Assembly: GCF_019510245.1 (NCBI RefSeq)
Contig: NZ_JAEKKT010000140.1
Coordinates: 62,001-126,000, forward strand
DNA: 64,000 nucleotides
Source of the DNA: Streptomyces sp.
Lineage (GTDB): Bacteria > Actinomycetota > Actinomycetes > Streptomycetales > Streptomycetaceae
Reading direction: 5' to 3'
Shown here: positions 7,382 to 15,704 of the stretch, piece after piece
How the letters are laid out: every line of letters begins with the position of its first letter
Position numbering within the stretch: the stretch's first letter is position 1
Position numbers and translations under genes: made by a program
Notes under the pieces: model-generated
Told to the model about the DNA's origin: nothing
The model's input: only the letters and a program-made list of their open reading frames with translations
The model's database searches: none

Positions 7382-8313
7382 CTCTGCTGCATCTCCTCGG
7401 CTACGTAACTGCGAAGCCAGGTCCGGAAGTCCGGGCCCAGGTCTTCACGTTCGCACGCGAGACGGACAATGGCACGCAGATAGTCGCCGCGGTCGCCGGT
7501 GTCATAGCGGCGGCCCTTGAAGACGACGCCGTGCACGGGGCCGCCGGCCTTCTCCGCGGCGGTGGCCGCCGACGAATACGTCTGCGCGAGCTTCTGGAGG
7601 GCGTCGGTCAGCTGGATCTCGCCGCCGCGGCCCGGCTCGGTGCGCCGCAGTATGTCGAAGACGTGCGGGTCGAGGACGTAGCGGCCGATGATGGCGTAGT
7701 TCGACGGGGCGTCCGCCGGGTCCGGCTTCTCCACCAGGCCGGTCACCCTGACGACGTCGCCGTCGACGGTCGTCTCCACTTCGGCGCAGCCGTAGAGATG
7801 GATCTGCTCGGGGTCGACCTCCATGAGCGCGATCACGCTGCCGCCGTGCTGCTCCTGGACCTCGATCATGCGCTGGAGAAGGGGGTCGCGCGGGTCGATC
7901 AGGTCGTCGCCGAGCAGGACCGCGAAGGGCTCGTGGCCCACGTGCGGGGCGGCGCACAGCACGGCGTGGCCGAGGCCCTTGGGGTCGCCCTGGCGGACGT
8001 AGTGCATGGTGGCGAGGTCGCTGGACTCCTGCACCTTGGCGAGCCGGCCGGCGTCGCCCTTCTTCTGGAGCGCCGACTCCAGCTCGTAGTTGCGGTCGAA
8101 GTGGTCCTCGAGCGGACGCTTGTTGCGTCCGGTGATCATGAGGACGTCGTCGAGCCCCGCCGACACGGCCTCCTCGACCACGTACTGGATCGCCGGCTTG
8201 TCGACGACCGGCAGCATCTCCTTGGGAGTCGCCTTGGTGGCCGGCAGGAACCGGGTGCCGAGGCCTGCCGCGGGAATGACAGCCTTGCTGATCCTGGGGT
8301 GCGACTGAGTCAT
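7378..8313 (-). CDS. galU: UTP-glucose-1-phosphate uridylyltransferase
   Basis: A 311-residue GalU making UDP-glucose from UTP and glucose-1-phosphate for glycans and trehalose. The nucleotidyltransferase signature VIPAAGLGTRFLPATKATPK is at about 11-30, followed by PKEMLPVVDKPAIQYVVEEA, the GDDLIDP metal-binding segment at about 137-143, LVEKPDPADAPSNYAIIGRY and GRRYDTGDRGDYLRA near the end. ATG at 8313 is clear. First gene of the run leading to glp, moaC, mog and glpR; divergent from the folate cyclo-ligase gene with 95 bp between them. Confidence 0.96.
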   Translation of the reverse strand: MTQSHPRISKAVIPAAGLGTRFLPATKATPKEMLPVVDKPAIQYVVEEAVSAGLDDVLMITGRNKRPLEDHFDRNYELESALQKKGDAGRLAKVQESSDLATMHYVRQGDPKGLGHAVLCAAPHVGHEPFAVLLGDDLIDPRDPLLQRMIEVQEQHGGSVIALMEVDPEQIHLYGCAEVETTVDGDVVRVTGLVEKPDPADAPSNYAIIGRYVLDPHVFDILRRTEPGRGGEIQLTDALQKLAQTYSSAATAAEKAGGPVHGVVFKGRRYDTGDRGDYLRAIVRLACEREDLGPDFRTWLRSYVAEEMQQS

Positions 8314-8408
8314 GTCCGCAACCTTATCGGGTGCCTTTGCGGAGAATCCGAGGCTCCGGACAATTGGTGCCCATATGGGCTGATTAGGGAAGGGTGCGGG
8401 AACGACCT

Positions 8409-9029
8409 GTGGAGCACGGTGGACCTGAGGCCGAGAGTGACAAGCGAACGTTGCGCCGAGAATTCCTCGGGGTGAGGAACAGGTTGACGACGGATGTCGT
8501 CGGGGAAGCGGCCGACGCGCTGGCCGGGCACGCGCTGGAACTGCCCGAGTTGGCACATGCGCGCACGGTGGCGGCGTACGTCTCGGTCGGGAGCGAGCCC
8601 GGCACGCTCACGCTGCTGGACGCGCTGGTCGCACGGGGGGTGCGCGTACTGCTCCCCGCGCTGCTGCCGGACCACGACCTGGACTGGGGCGCGTACGCCG
8701 GGGAGGGCTCCCTCGCCCGCGTCCAACACGGCGGGAAGATGGCGCTGTTCGAGTCCTCCGGTGAACGACTGGGGCCGGATGCCGTGCTCGCCGCGGACGT
8801 GGTGCTGCTGCCGGGGCTCGCGGTGGACGCGCGCGGGATGCGCCTGGGGCGCGGCGGAGGGTCCTACGACCGGGTGCTGGCGCGTCTGGAGCGTGCGGGC
8901 GCGCGCCCGGCCCTCGTGGTGTTGCTGTACGACACGGAGGTCGTCGAGCGGGTGCCCGCCCAGCCGCACGACCGGCCGGTGCAGGCGGTGGTGACGCCGT
9001 CGGGGGTGCGACGTTTCGCGAGCCCCTGA
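8409..9029 (+). CDS. 5-formyltetrahydrofolate cyclo-ligase
   Basis: A 206-residue enzyme that converts 5-formyl-THF to 5,10-methenyl-THF using ATP. Seen: SDKRTLRREFLGVRNRL at the N-terminus, VAAYVSVGSEPGTL, and the strongly conserved C-terminal LLPGLAVDARGMRLGRGGGS followed by YDRVLA. GTG at 8409 has GGGAA six bases upstream and is preferred to GTG at 8394, whose purine-rich sequence abuts the codon. Divergent from galU and followed by a strong hairpin shared with the convergent acylase gene. Confidence 0.93.
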   Translation: MEHGGPEAESDKRTLRREFLGVRNRLTTDVVGEAADALAGHALELPELAHARTVAAYVSVGSEPGTLTLLDALVARGVRVLLPALLPDHDLDWGAYAGEGSLARVQHGGKMALFESSGERLGPDAVLAADVVLLPGLAVDARGMRLGRGGGSYDRVLARLERAGARPALVVLLYDTEVVERVPAQPHDRPVQAVVTPSGVRRFASP

Positions 9030-9044
9030 GCCGCTCCGGCGCGA

Positions 9045-9076
9045 AACGGCCCCCCACGCGTGCGTGGAGGGCCGTT
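9045..9076. terminator. Bidirectional terminator between cyclo-ligase and acylase genes
   Basis: AACGGCC ... GGCCGTT enclose an inner CCACGC/GCGTGG stem. The hairpin sits between two convergent stops (9029 and 9100), so it can act on both transcripts. Confidence 0.75.
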
Positions 9077-9099
9077 CCAGCGGCGGGTGGCCGTCGGGT

Positions 9100-11862
9100 C
9101 TAGGGCTTCAGGACGAGGGTGTCACTGGTGCTCTGGTCGACCGCCTTGTCGGAGAACGACCACGGGAGCAGTTCGCCGGCGGCCCATTTGCCCGTCTGGT
9201 CGGTGTAGTGGGCGCTGAAGGCGTGGCCGGAGGCTCCGGTGAGGTTGATCCACTTGGATTTGTCCAGGTCGTCGAGGTTGACGACCATCCGCATGGACGG
9301 CACCCAGACGACGCCGTAGCCGCCGGCGGCGTTCCAGCCGGTCGCGTCGACCGTGGCTTCGCCGCCGCTGAGCTTCCAGGGGCCGCGGTTGAGGATGTAC
9401 TGGACGACGGCCGGGCCGTCGGTGCCGAGGGTCTGGTTCTTCAGGAACAGGCGGTGCAGCCGGCCCCAGCTCCAGGTGTCGATGTCCTTGCCGAGCTTCG
9501 CGGTCAGCTCCCAGCGGGCGTCGATCATGGCGCGCTTGAAGAGCTCGTCCATGGTGTCGGCCTTGGGGCGGTCGCCCGCGCCGGCCGGCGTCTTCCACCA
9601 GTCGCTGTCCGGCTTGTTCATGAGGTTGCGGACCACCTCGAACCAGCGGTCGCCGCCGTCCGGCTGGGCCTGGTCGGCGTCGCGTTCGCCGCACTCGCGC
9701 ACCTTGGCGTCGTCGTCCACCGGACCGGTGCTGTCGATCTTGTCGACCCACAGGCACTGGCCCTTGACCCGCAGCTCCTTGGGCAGCTTGTTGCCGAAGG
9801 CGAGCTTGAGGATGTTGCGCCAGACCGCGTTGAAGTAGGCCGCGGCCGCCGAGTCGGCGTCCTGGGTGTAGTCCCAGCCCTCGAGGAGTTTCTGCGCCTC
9901 GCGGACGTCCTTGTCGTCGAGGTTGATCTTCAGCAGCTTGGGCACCAGCAGCTTGGCGATCTCGCTGCTGTTGTCCGTCTGCATCTGGCGCATGTCGTCG
10001 GTGGAGATCTTGCCGCCGTCCTTGATCTTGGACTCGATCAGGTCGGTGATGCGCTGGCTGCGGGTGCCGTAGCCCCAGTCCGTGGTGAGCGTGTAGGGGT
10101 ACTTGTCCTTGTCGATCACGGCCTGGTTGGCGGTGACGATGTAGCCGCGCTTCGGGTCGTACTCGTAGGGCAGCTCGTCCTGCTTGATGTAGCCGGTCCA
10201 CTTGTACGTGGAGTCCCAGCCCGGCGCCGGGATGGACCCGTCGTCCGCCGACGAGCGCGTGGGGATCTTGCCCGGCAGCGTGTAGCCGATGTTGTTCTTG
10301 GTGTCGGCGTAGATCAAATTCTGCGAGGGCACGTCGAACTGGGCGGCCGCGGCCCGGAACTCGCTCCAGTCGGACGCCTTGTCGATGGCGAAGACGGCGT
10401 CCATGGTGGTGCCCGGGTCCAGGGCGGTCCAGCGCAGGGCGATGCCGTAGCCGTCGCCGCGGTCGGGTGCCGCGGTGTCCACGGAGGCCTTCTTGCCGAC
10501 CTCGACGAGTTCGTCGTCACGGTCGGACAGCAGCGGCATGCCGTCGGCGGTCTGGCGCACCACGATCTTCTTGGACGCGCCGCCGGCGACCTCGATGGTC
10601 TCGGTGCGGGTCGTGAAGGACTTGGTCTTGTCGTCGTACAGGTAGCCGTCGCCGGAGAGCTTCTCCAGGTAGAGGTCGGTGACGTCGACCCCCGAGTTGG
10701 TCATGCCCCAGGCGATGTCCGCGTTGTGGCCGATGATCACACCGGGCATGCCGGCGAAGGTGTAGCCGGTGACGTCGTACTGGCACTTGCTGGAGACCGT
10801 GGTGCAGTGCAGGCCCATCTGGTACCAGACGGACGGCAGCGACGCCGACAGGTGCGGGTCGTTGGCGAGCAGCGGCTTGCCGGTGATGGTGTACTGGCCC
10901 CCGACGACCCAGGAGTTGGAGCCGATGCCCTGGCCGTTCACGCCGACGGCCGTGGGGACGTCGTCCAGGACGTCGTAGAGCCGCTCCAGCTGGCTCGTGA
11001 CCGCCGAACCGCCGGACGACGAGGTGGTGGTGCCACCGGTGCCCGTCGAGGTCCCGGAGCCGCTCGCGGAGCCGCTCTGCTCGAACGTCCTGGTGACCTC
11101 GTCGTACTGGCCCTCCTGGACGATCGGCTGGTTGCGGCTGTACGGGTAGTCCGGGTACAGGTCCTTGATCTGCTGCGGGCCGAGACGGCTGGTCATCAGG
11201 GCGCGGTCGATCTCGTCGTCCATGTTGCCGCGCAGGTCCCAGGCCATCGCCTTCAGCCAGGAGACCGAGTCGACGGGGGTCCACTGCTCGGGCTTGTAGT
11301 CGTTGACGAACCCGAGGGCCGCGTACTCCAGGGAGATGTCCTTGCCGCTCTTGCCCCGGAGGTAGGCGTTGACCCCCTTGGAGTAGGCCTGGAGGTACTT
11401 CTTCGTGGAGGCCGACAGCTTGGTGTCGTACTCCTCCTTCGCGACCCGGTCCCAGCCCATGGTGCGCAGGAACTCGTCGTTCTTCACCTGGCCCTTGCCG
11501 AACATCTCCGACAGGCGCCCGGAGGTCATGTGGCGGCGCACGTCCATCTCGTAGAACCGGTCCTGCGCCTGGACGTAGCCCTGCGCCATGAACAGGTCCT
11601 CGTCGGTCGAGGCGTAGATCTGCGGGATGCCGTAGCTGTCGCGCTTCACGGTCACGGGCCCGGAGAGGCCTTCGACCGTGATCGAACCCTTGGTCTGCGG
11701 GAAGGACGCGCGGACCGTGCTGACCGACCAGTACGCCCCGTAGAAGACGCCACCGACGACGGCCAGGACGAGTACGAGCACGATCAGACGGGCTCTGCGC
11801 CCCTTCTTCCTGCCGGACTTGCCAGGCTTGTCACCCGTTGTGGCGGTGGTGTTGGGGGGCAT
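9100..11862 (-). CDS. Penicillin acylase family protein (S45 Ntn-hydrolase)
   Basis: A 920-residue membrane-anchored acylase. A basic N-terminus (KKGRRARL) precedes one TM/signal-anchor segment, LIVLVLVLAVVGGVFYGAYW (26-45). The alpha chain contains ITVEGLSGPVTVKRDSYGIP and AQGYVQAQDRFYEMDV. A Ser/Gly/Thr-rich linker spans about 262-288. The autocatalytic site is G314/S315 in GIGSNSWVV; Ser315 becomes the N-terminal nucleophile of the beta chain. Substrates of such streptomycete enzymes include acyl-homoserine lactones and lipopeptides, but none can be read here. ATG at 11862 is the first with a plausible anchor. It is monocistronic and convergent with the cyclo-ligase gene. Confidence 0.92.
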   Translation of the reverse strand: MPPNTTATTGDKPGKSGRKKGRRARLIVLVLVLAVVGGVFYGAYWSVSTVRASFPQTKGSITVEGLSGPVTVKRDSYGIPQIYASTDEDLFMAQGYVQAQDRFYEMDVRRHMTSGRLSEMFGKGQVKNDEFLRTMGWDRVAKEEYDTKLSASTKKYLQAYSKGVNAYLRGKSGKDISLEYAALGFVNDYKPEQWTPVDSVSWLKAMAWDLRGNMDDEIDRALMTSRLGPQQIKDLYPDYPYSRNQPIVQEGQYDEVTRTFEQSGSASGSGTSTGTGGTTTSSSGGSAVTSQLERLYDVLDDVPTAVGVNGQGIGSNSWVVGGQYTITGKPLLANDPHLSASLPSVWYQMGLHCTTVSSKCQYDVTGYTFAGMPGVIIGHNADIAWGMTNSGVDVTDLYLEKLSGDGYLYDDKTKSFTTRTETIEVAGGASKKIVVRQTADGMPLLSDRDDELVEVGKKASVDTAAPDRGDGYGIALRWTALDPGTTMDAVFAIDKASDWSEFRAAAAQFDVPSQNLIYADTKNNIGYTLPGKIPTRSSADDGSIPAPGWDSTYKWTGYIKQDELPYEYDPKRGYIVTANQAVIDKDKYPYTLTTDWGYGTRSQRITDLIESKIKDGGKISTDDMRQMQTDNSSEIAKLLVPKLLKINLDDKDVREAQKLLEGWDYTQDADSAAAAYFNAVWRNILKLAFGNKLPKELRVKGQCLWVDKIDSTGPVDDDAKVRECGERDADQAQPDGGDRWFEVVRNLMNKPDSDWWKTPAGAGDRPKADTMDELFKRAMIDARWELTAKLGKDIDTWSWGRLHRLFLKNQTLGTDGPAVVQYILNRGPWKLSGGEATVDATGWNAAGGYGVVWVPSMRMVVNLDDLDKSKWINLTGASGHAFSAHYTDQTGKWAAGELLPWSFSDKAVDQSTSDTLVLKP

Positions 11863-12006
11863 CGCTGTCCTTGCTGTCCTAACGCGAGCGGCAGACGGGC
11901 ATGTGCTTTTGACTGAGCGCTGGAGCAACCATAGGCGCAGGGCCTCACGCCACTTGACCCGGAGTGGGGAACCTGCGGGCACGGGCGTTCGATCTTGCCC
12001 GGGGAA

Positions 12007-12026
12007 GCGTCAAGAAAGCGTCAAGA
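12007..12026 (+). promoter_or_regulatory. 11-bp direct repeat upstream of the K+/H+ antiporter
   Basis: GCGTCAAGA occurs twice, 11 bp apart (12007-12015 and 12018-12026), followed by TAAGGT at 12033-12038, which could be a -10. Spacing of one helical turn suits a response-regulator dimer; the regulator is unknown. Confidence 0.35.
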
Positions 12027-12131
12027 GTTAGGTAAGGTAACGAAGTACTTGGGTGCGGAGTGCCGCACTCTCGGTCCTGTGTACGTGCGCTTCCGCGTCG
12101 CCCACGCGCGAGCCAAGGAAGGGAACCGCCG

Positions 12132-13637
12132 CTGACTGTCCACCACCTCAACCAGCTTCTGCTCGTCTGCTCCCTGGTCCTGCTCGTCGCGGTCGCGGCC
12201 GTGCGGATCTCCTCGCGCAGCGGGCTCCCCAGCCTGCTCGTGTACCTGGGGATCGGCGTCCTCATGGGCCAGGACGGCATCGGGAACATCCACTTCAGCA
12301 ACGCCGAGCTGACCCAGGTCATCGGATACGCGGCCCTGGTCGTGATCCTGGCCGAGGGCGGTCTCGGCACGAAGTGGAAGGAGGTCGAACCCGTCCTGGC
12401 GTCCGCCTCCATGCTGGCCCTGGCCGGGGTCGGGGTGAGCGTCGGTGTCACCGCCGCGGGCGCGCACTACCTGGTCGGACTGGAGTGGCGGCAGGCGCTC
12501 ATCATCGGTGCGGTGGTGTCCTCCACGGACGCGGCGGCGGTCTTCTCCGTGCTCCGGCGCATTCCGTTGCCCGCGCGAGTGACGGGCACGCTGGAGGCGG
12601 AGTCCGGCTTCAACGACGCCCCGGTGGTCATCCTGGTCGTCGCCTTCTCCACGGCGGGACCGGTCGAGCACTGGTACGTGCTGCTGGGCGAGATAGCCAT
12701 GGAGCTGGCCATCGGCGCCGCCATAGGCCTCGCGGTCGGCTGGCTCGGCGCCTGGGGGCTGAGGCACGTCGCACTGCCCGCCTCCGGCCTCTACCCGATC
12801 GCCGTGATGGCCATCGCGGTCACGGCCTACGCCGCCGGCGCGCTGGCGCACGGCAGCGGCTTCCTCGCGGTCTACCTGGCCGCCATGATGCTCGGCAACG
12901 CCAAGCTGCCGCACTGGCCGGCCACCCGTGGTTTCGCCGAGGGACTCGGCTGGATCGCCCAGATCGGCATGTTCGTGCTGCTCGGCCTGCTGGTCACCCC
13001 GCACGAGCTCGGCGACGACTTCCTGCCCGCACTGGTCATCGGGCTGGTGCTCACCATGGTGGCGCGGCCGCTGAGCGTGGTCGTCAGTCTCGCGCCCTTC
13101 CGGCTGCCCTGGGGGGAGCAGACCCTGATGTCCTGGGCCGGGCTGCGCGGCGCCGTGCCCATCATCCTGGCGACGATCCCCATGGTGAACGGCGTCGACA
13201 CCAGCCACCGGATTTTCAACATCGTCTTCGTCCTGGTCGTCGTCTACACCCTCGTCCAGGGGCCGACCCTGCCCTGGCTGGCCCGCAAACTGCGGCTCGG
13301 CGAGGGCCCGGAGGCCGCCGACCTAGGCATCGAGTCCGCACCCCTGGAGCGGCTGCGCGGGCACCTGCTGTCCGTGTCGATCCCCGAGGGCTCCCGGATG
13401 CACGGCGTGGAGATCAACGAGCTGCGGCTGCCGGCCGGGGCCGCCGTCACCCTGGTCGTCCGCGAAGGAAAATCGTTTGTTCCGCTGCCCGCGACGGTAC
13501 TGCGGCGCGGGGACGAACTCCTCGTGGTCGCCACCGACCCGGTGCGGGACGCCGCGGAACGGCGGCTGCGCGCGGTCGGCGCCGGGGGCAAGCTGGCGGG
13601 CTGGCTGGGCACGAACGGGACGGCGGGCGTGCGTTAA
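12132..13637 (+). CDS. Potassium/proton antiporter, CPA1 type with RCK_C domain
   Basis: A 501-residue NhaP2-like antiporter. About 12 TM helices are present, with LLVCSLVLLVAVAAVRI at the N-terminus, VVSSTDAAAVFSVLRR at about 131-146 carrying the Asp pair motif of the exchanger, SGFNDAPVVILVVAF, and MSWAGLRGAVPIILATIPM at about 333-351. The C-terminal ~90 residues form a TrkA-C/RCK_C ligand-binding domain (IPEGSRMHGVEINELRLPAG). The start is a CTG at 12132, seven bases after the strong Shine-Dalgarno AAGGAAGGGA; no ATG/GTG fits that ribosome site. GTG at 12060 is the nearest in-frame canonical start but adds 24 unrelated residues. Confidence 0.87.
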   Translation: MTVHHLNQLLLVCSLVLLVAVAAVRISSRSGLPSLLVYLGIGVLMGQDGIGNIHFSNAELTQVIGYAALVVILAEGGLGTKWKEVEPVLASASMLALAGVGVSVGVTAAGAHYLVGLEWRQALIIGAVVSSTDAAAVFSVLRRIPLPARVTGTLEAESGFNDAPVVILVVAFSTAGPVEHWYVLLGEIAMELAIGAAIGLAVGWLGAWGLRHVALPASGLYPIAVMAIAVTAYAAGALAHGSGFLAVYLAAMMLGNAKLPHWPATRGFAEGLGWIAQIGMFVLLGLLVTPHELGDDFLPALVIGLVLTMVARPLSVVVSLAPFRLPWGEQTLMSWAGLRGAVPIILATIPMVNGVDTSHRIFNIVFVLVVVYTLVQGPTLPWLARKLRLGEGPEAADLGIESAPLERLRGHLLSVSIPEGSRMHGVEINELRLPAGAAVTLVVREGKSFVPLPATVLRRGDELLVVATDPVRDAAERRLRAVGAGGKLAGWLGTNGTAGVR

Positions 13638-13905
13638 GGGCGTGTTTCGGGCACTTCACACCTCGGGCAATCCCAGGTGAACGGGGGTCACGGTGCTCGT
13701 TTTCACAGGTGTACCGGACCCTCCCCCCTGTACGATGAAAGCACCCTGATCGAACCAACTCTGCCTGACGCAGAGCTGGCGCGACCGTATGGCGGCCGGA
13801 TCACTCCTCGCAGTGGGCGCCGGTATCTACCGCAGTTCCGCGCAAGAGGACAGCTCTCGGCGCCCCCGCACGGGCGCGCTACCAGGCGGCAGAAAGGCAC
13901 GGGCC

Positions 13906-15198
13906 GTGGCATCCACGGTCACCACCGAGCCGTCGGAGAACCCGGCGGCGCCGTCCCGCCCGGGATACGGACAGCTGCTGCGCACCCGCGGCGCCTGGAC
14001 GTTCCTGCTCCCCGGTTTCGCGGCGCGCCAGCCGTTCGCGATGCTCACCATCTCCATCGTGCTGCTCGTGCAGCACACCACCGGCTCCTACGGCGCCGCG
14101 GGCGCCGCCGCGGCCGTCACCGGTGTCTCCATGGCGCTGTTCGCGCCCTACAGCGGCCGCCTGGCCGACCGCTACGGCCAGCGCGCGGTGCTGGTCCCCG
14201 GCGTGCTCGTGCACACGCTGTCCGGCCTCGTCCTGACAGCGCTCGCGCTGGCGCACGCGCCCCTGTGGGCACTGTTCGCGGCTGCCGTGCCGACCGGCGC
14301 CTCGGTGCCACAGATCGGCCCCATGGTGCGCGCCCGCTGGGGCGTGACGCTCCAGGACTCCCCCCTGATGTCCACCGCGGCCGCCTTCGAGTCCGTCACC
14401 GACGAGCTCACCTTCGTCTTCGGCCCGCTGCTCGCGACCGCCCTGTGCACCACCGTGGCCCCGGCCGCCGGCCTGGTCACGGAGGCCACCCTCACCCTGG
14501 CCGGCGGTCTGCTGTTCGCCGCCCGCAAGAGCACCCAGCCCCGGGTGACCGGCAGCGGCCACGCGCGCGTGCGGCACGCCTCGGCGCTCCGCGTCCCGGG
14601 CGTGCGCGCCCTGGTCGTCGCCTTCCTGGGCATCGGCTCCGTCTTCGGCGGCATGCAGGTCTCCCTCGCCGCGTTCACCGAGTCGATCGGCGAGCCCGGC
14701 CTGAACGGCGTCCTGTACGGCACCTTCGCCGCGGGGAACATGCTCTCCGGCATCGTCTGCGGCGCGCTCGCCTGGAAGGCCGCCCCGCACCGGCGCCTGG
14801 TCGTCGGCTACGCGGCGCTCGCGCTGACCGCGTCGGCGCTGTGGACGTCCCACTCGGTACTCGTCCTGGCCGGTCTCGGCCTGCTGGTCGGCATGTGCAT
14901 CGCGCCCGCCCTGATCACCGGCTACACGCTGGTCGAGGGCCTGGTCCCGGCCGGGGCCCGCACGGAGGCGTTCACCTGGCTGACCGGCGCGGTGGCGCTC
15001 GGCCAGGCGGCCGCGGTCACGGTCGCCGGCCAGCTCGAGGACCGCCTGTGGGGCGGTGCCGGGTTCCTGGTGCCGATGGCCGGCACAGTGCTGGCCCTGG
15101 TGACCCTCGTGGCGCTGCGCGCACGGCTGGTCGGCCCGCCCCGGAACCGTACCGTCGCACGTGGCGTCGGTCACCGAGTACCGCTGACGGTGGACTGA
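13906..15198 (+). CDS. MFS transporter
   Basis: A 430-residue, 12-TM major facilitator protein. The loop 2-3 motif reads GRLADRYGQRAVL at about 93-105, and paired helices continue to the end (LGSVFGGM-type segment, AGLGLLVGMCIAPALITGYT). The first ~25 residues are polar, then helix 1 begins at AWTFLLPGF. GTG at 13906 has AAAGG nine bases upstream. The substrate is unknown. It lies between the antiporter gene and fmdB; no hairpin is obvious in the 268-bp upstream gap, which shows no gene. Confidence 0.85.
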   Translation: MASTVTTEPSENPAAPSRPGYGQLLRTRGAWTFLLPGFAARQPFAMLTISIVLLVQHTTGSYGAAGAAAAVTGVSMALFAPYSGRLADRYGQRAVLVPGVLVHTLSGLVLTALALAHAPLWALFAAAVPTGASVPQIGPMVRARWGVTLQDSPLMSTAAAFESVTDELTFVFGPLLATALCTTVAPAAGLVTEATLTLAGGLLFAARKSTQPRVTGSGHARVRHASALRVPGVRALVVAFLGIGSVFGGMQVSLAAFTESIGEPGLNGVLYGTFAAGNMLSGIVCGALAWKAAPHRRLVVGYAALALTASALWTSHSVLVLAGLGLLVGMCIAPALITGYTLVEGLVPAGARTEAFTWLTGAVALGQAAAVTVAGQLEDRLWGGAGFLVPMAGTVLALVTLVALRARLVGPPRNRTVARGVGHRVPLTVD

Positions 15199-15219
15199 TC
15201 CTCAGGAATACGTCAGTAT
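15191..15219 (+). promoter_or_regulatory. Candidate promoter of fmdB
   Basis: TGGACT (15191-15196) and CAGTAT (15214-15219) are separated by 17 bp, a vegetative-type layout. The predicted start near 15226 places the CIRCE-like element directly at +1, the usual position of HrcA operators. Confidence 0.45.
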
Positions 15220-15228
15220 GGACCGTCG

Positions 15229-15255
15229 TTAGCACTCACTGAGTGAGAGTGCCAG
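15229..15255 (+). promoter_or_regulatory. CIRCE-like element (HrcA operator) upstream of fmdB
   Basis: The sequence reads TTAGCACTC-N9-GAGTGCCAG. The CIRCE consensus bound by HrcA is TTAGCACTC-N9-GAGTGCTAA, so the left arm is perfect, the spacer is exact and the right arm differs at two of nine positions. It overlaps the region just before the Shine-Dalgarno of the FmdB gene at 15266. Confidence 0.65.
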
Positions 15256-15265
15256 GAGGAAGACA

Positions 15266-15595
15266 GTGCCGACCTACCAGTACCAGTGCACCGAGTGCGG
15301 CGAGGGCCTCGAGGCGGTGCAGAAGTTCACCGACGACGCCTTGACCGAGTGCCCCAACTGCGGTGGCCGCCTGAAGAAGGTGTTCTCCGCGGTGGGCATT
15401 GTCTTCAAGGGCTCGGGCTTCTACCGCAACGACAGCCGCGGCTCCTCGTCGAGCAGCAGCCCCGCGTCGAAGTCGGGCTCGGCCTCGTCGAGCACGTCGT
15501 CGGAGTCGAAGTCGTCCGACTCGAAGGCCTCCGACTCGAAGGCGTCGTCCTCGACGTCGTCCTCGTCGGGCTCGGCCAGCAGCTCCGCCGCCTGA
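15266..15595 (+). CDS. FmdB family zinc ribbon protein
   Basis: A 109-residue protein. Residues 1-55 are the FmdB/CxxC zinc ribbon: MPTYQYQCTECGEGLEAVQ and ECPNCGGRLKKVFSAVGIVF give two CxxC pairs (C8/C11 and C29/C32). The rest is a low-complexity Ser/Ala/Lys/Asp tail of about 50 residues with SSDSKASDSKAS-type repeats. GTG at 15266 has a perfect AGGAGG upstream. Function in actinomycetes is unknown. A CIRCE-like operator immediately upstream suggests heat-shock (HrcA) control, an inference from sequence only. Confidence 0.92.
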   Translation: MPTYQYQCTECGEGLEAVQKFTDDALTECPNCGGRLKKVFSAVGIVFKGSGFYRNDSRGSSSSSSPASKSGSASSSTSSESKSSDSKASDSKASSSTSSSSGSASSSAA

Positions 15596-15604
15596 GACCT
15601 CACC

Positions 15605-15642
15605 CCTCGGACCCCGCCGTCGCGCGACAGCGGGGTCCGAGG
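15605..15642 (+). terminator. Strong terminator after fmdB
   Basis: A perfect 13-bp stem: CCTCGGACCCCGC (15605-15617) pairs with GCGGGGTCCGAGG (15630-15642), starting 9 bp after the fmdB stop. Confidence 0.85.
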
Positions 15643-15691
15643 CGTTGCCGGACCCCGGCACCTGCCCGGGCGGCCGGTTCGGGCGGGCGGC

Positions 15692-15697
15692 TAGTGT
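15692..15697 (+). promoter_or_regulatory. -10 element TAGTGT of a probable leaderless mtnP transcript
   Basis: TAGTGT ends 7 bp before the ATG at 15705 and no Shine-Dalgarno is present, the pattern of leaderless streptomycete genes. Confidence 0.5.
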
Positions 15698-15704
15698 GCT
15701 GCGC

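Noticed and set aside
9064..11916. A 950-codon open frame on the plus strand antisense to the penicillin acylase gene
   Set aside because: It mirrors the third-position GC bias of the acylase and has no family match; the reverse strand has a complete, motif-rich acylase.
15440..15592. Repetitive Ser codon stretch in fmdB as a CRISPR-like or tandem DNA repeat
   Set aside because: It is in-frame low-complexity coding sequence (Ser/Lys/Asp tail), without equal-length repeats and spacers. No CRISPR array was seen in the window.
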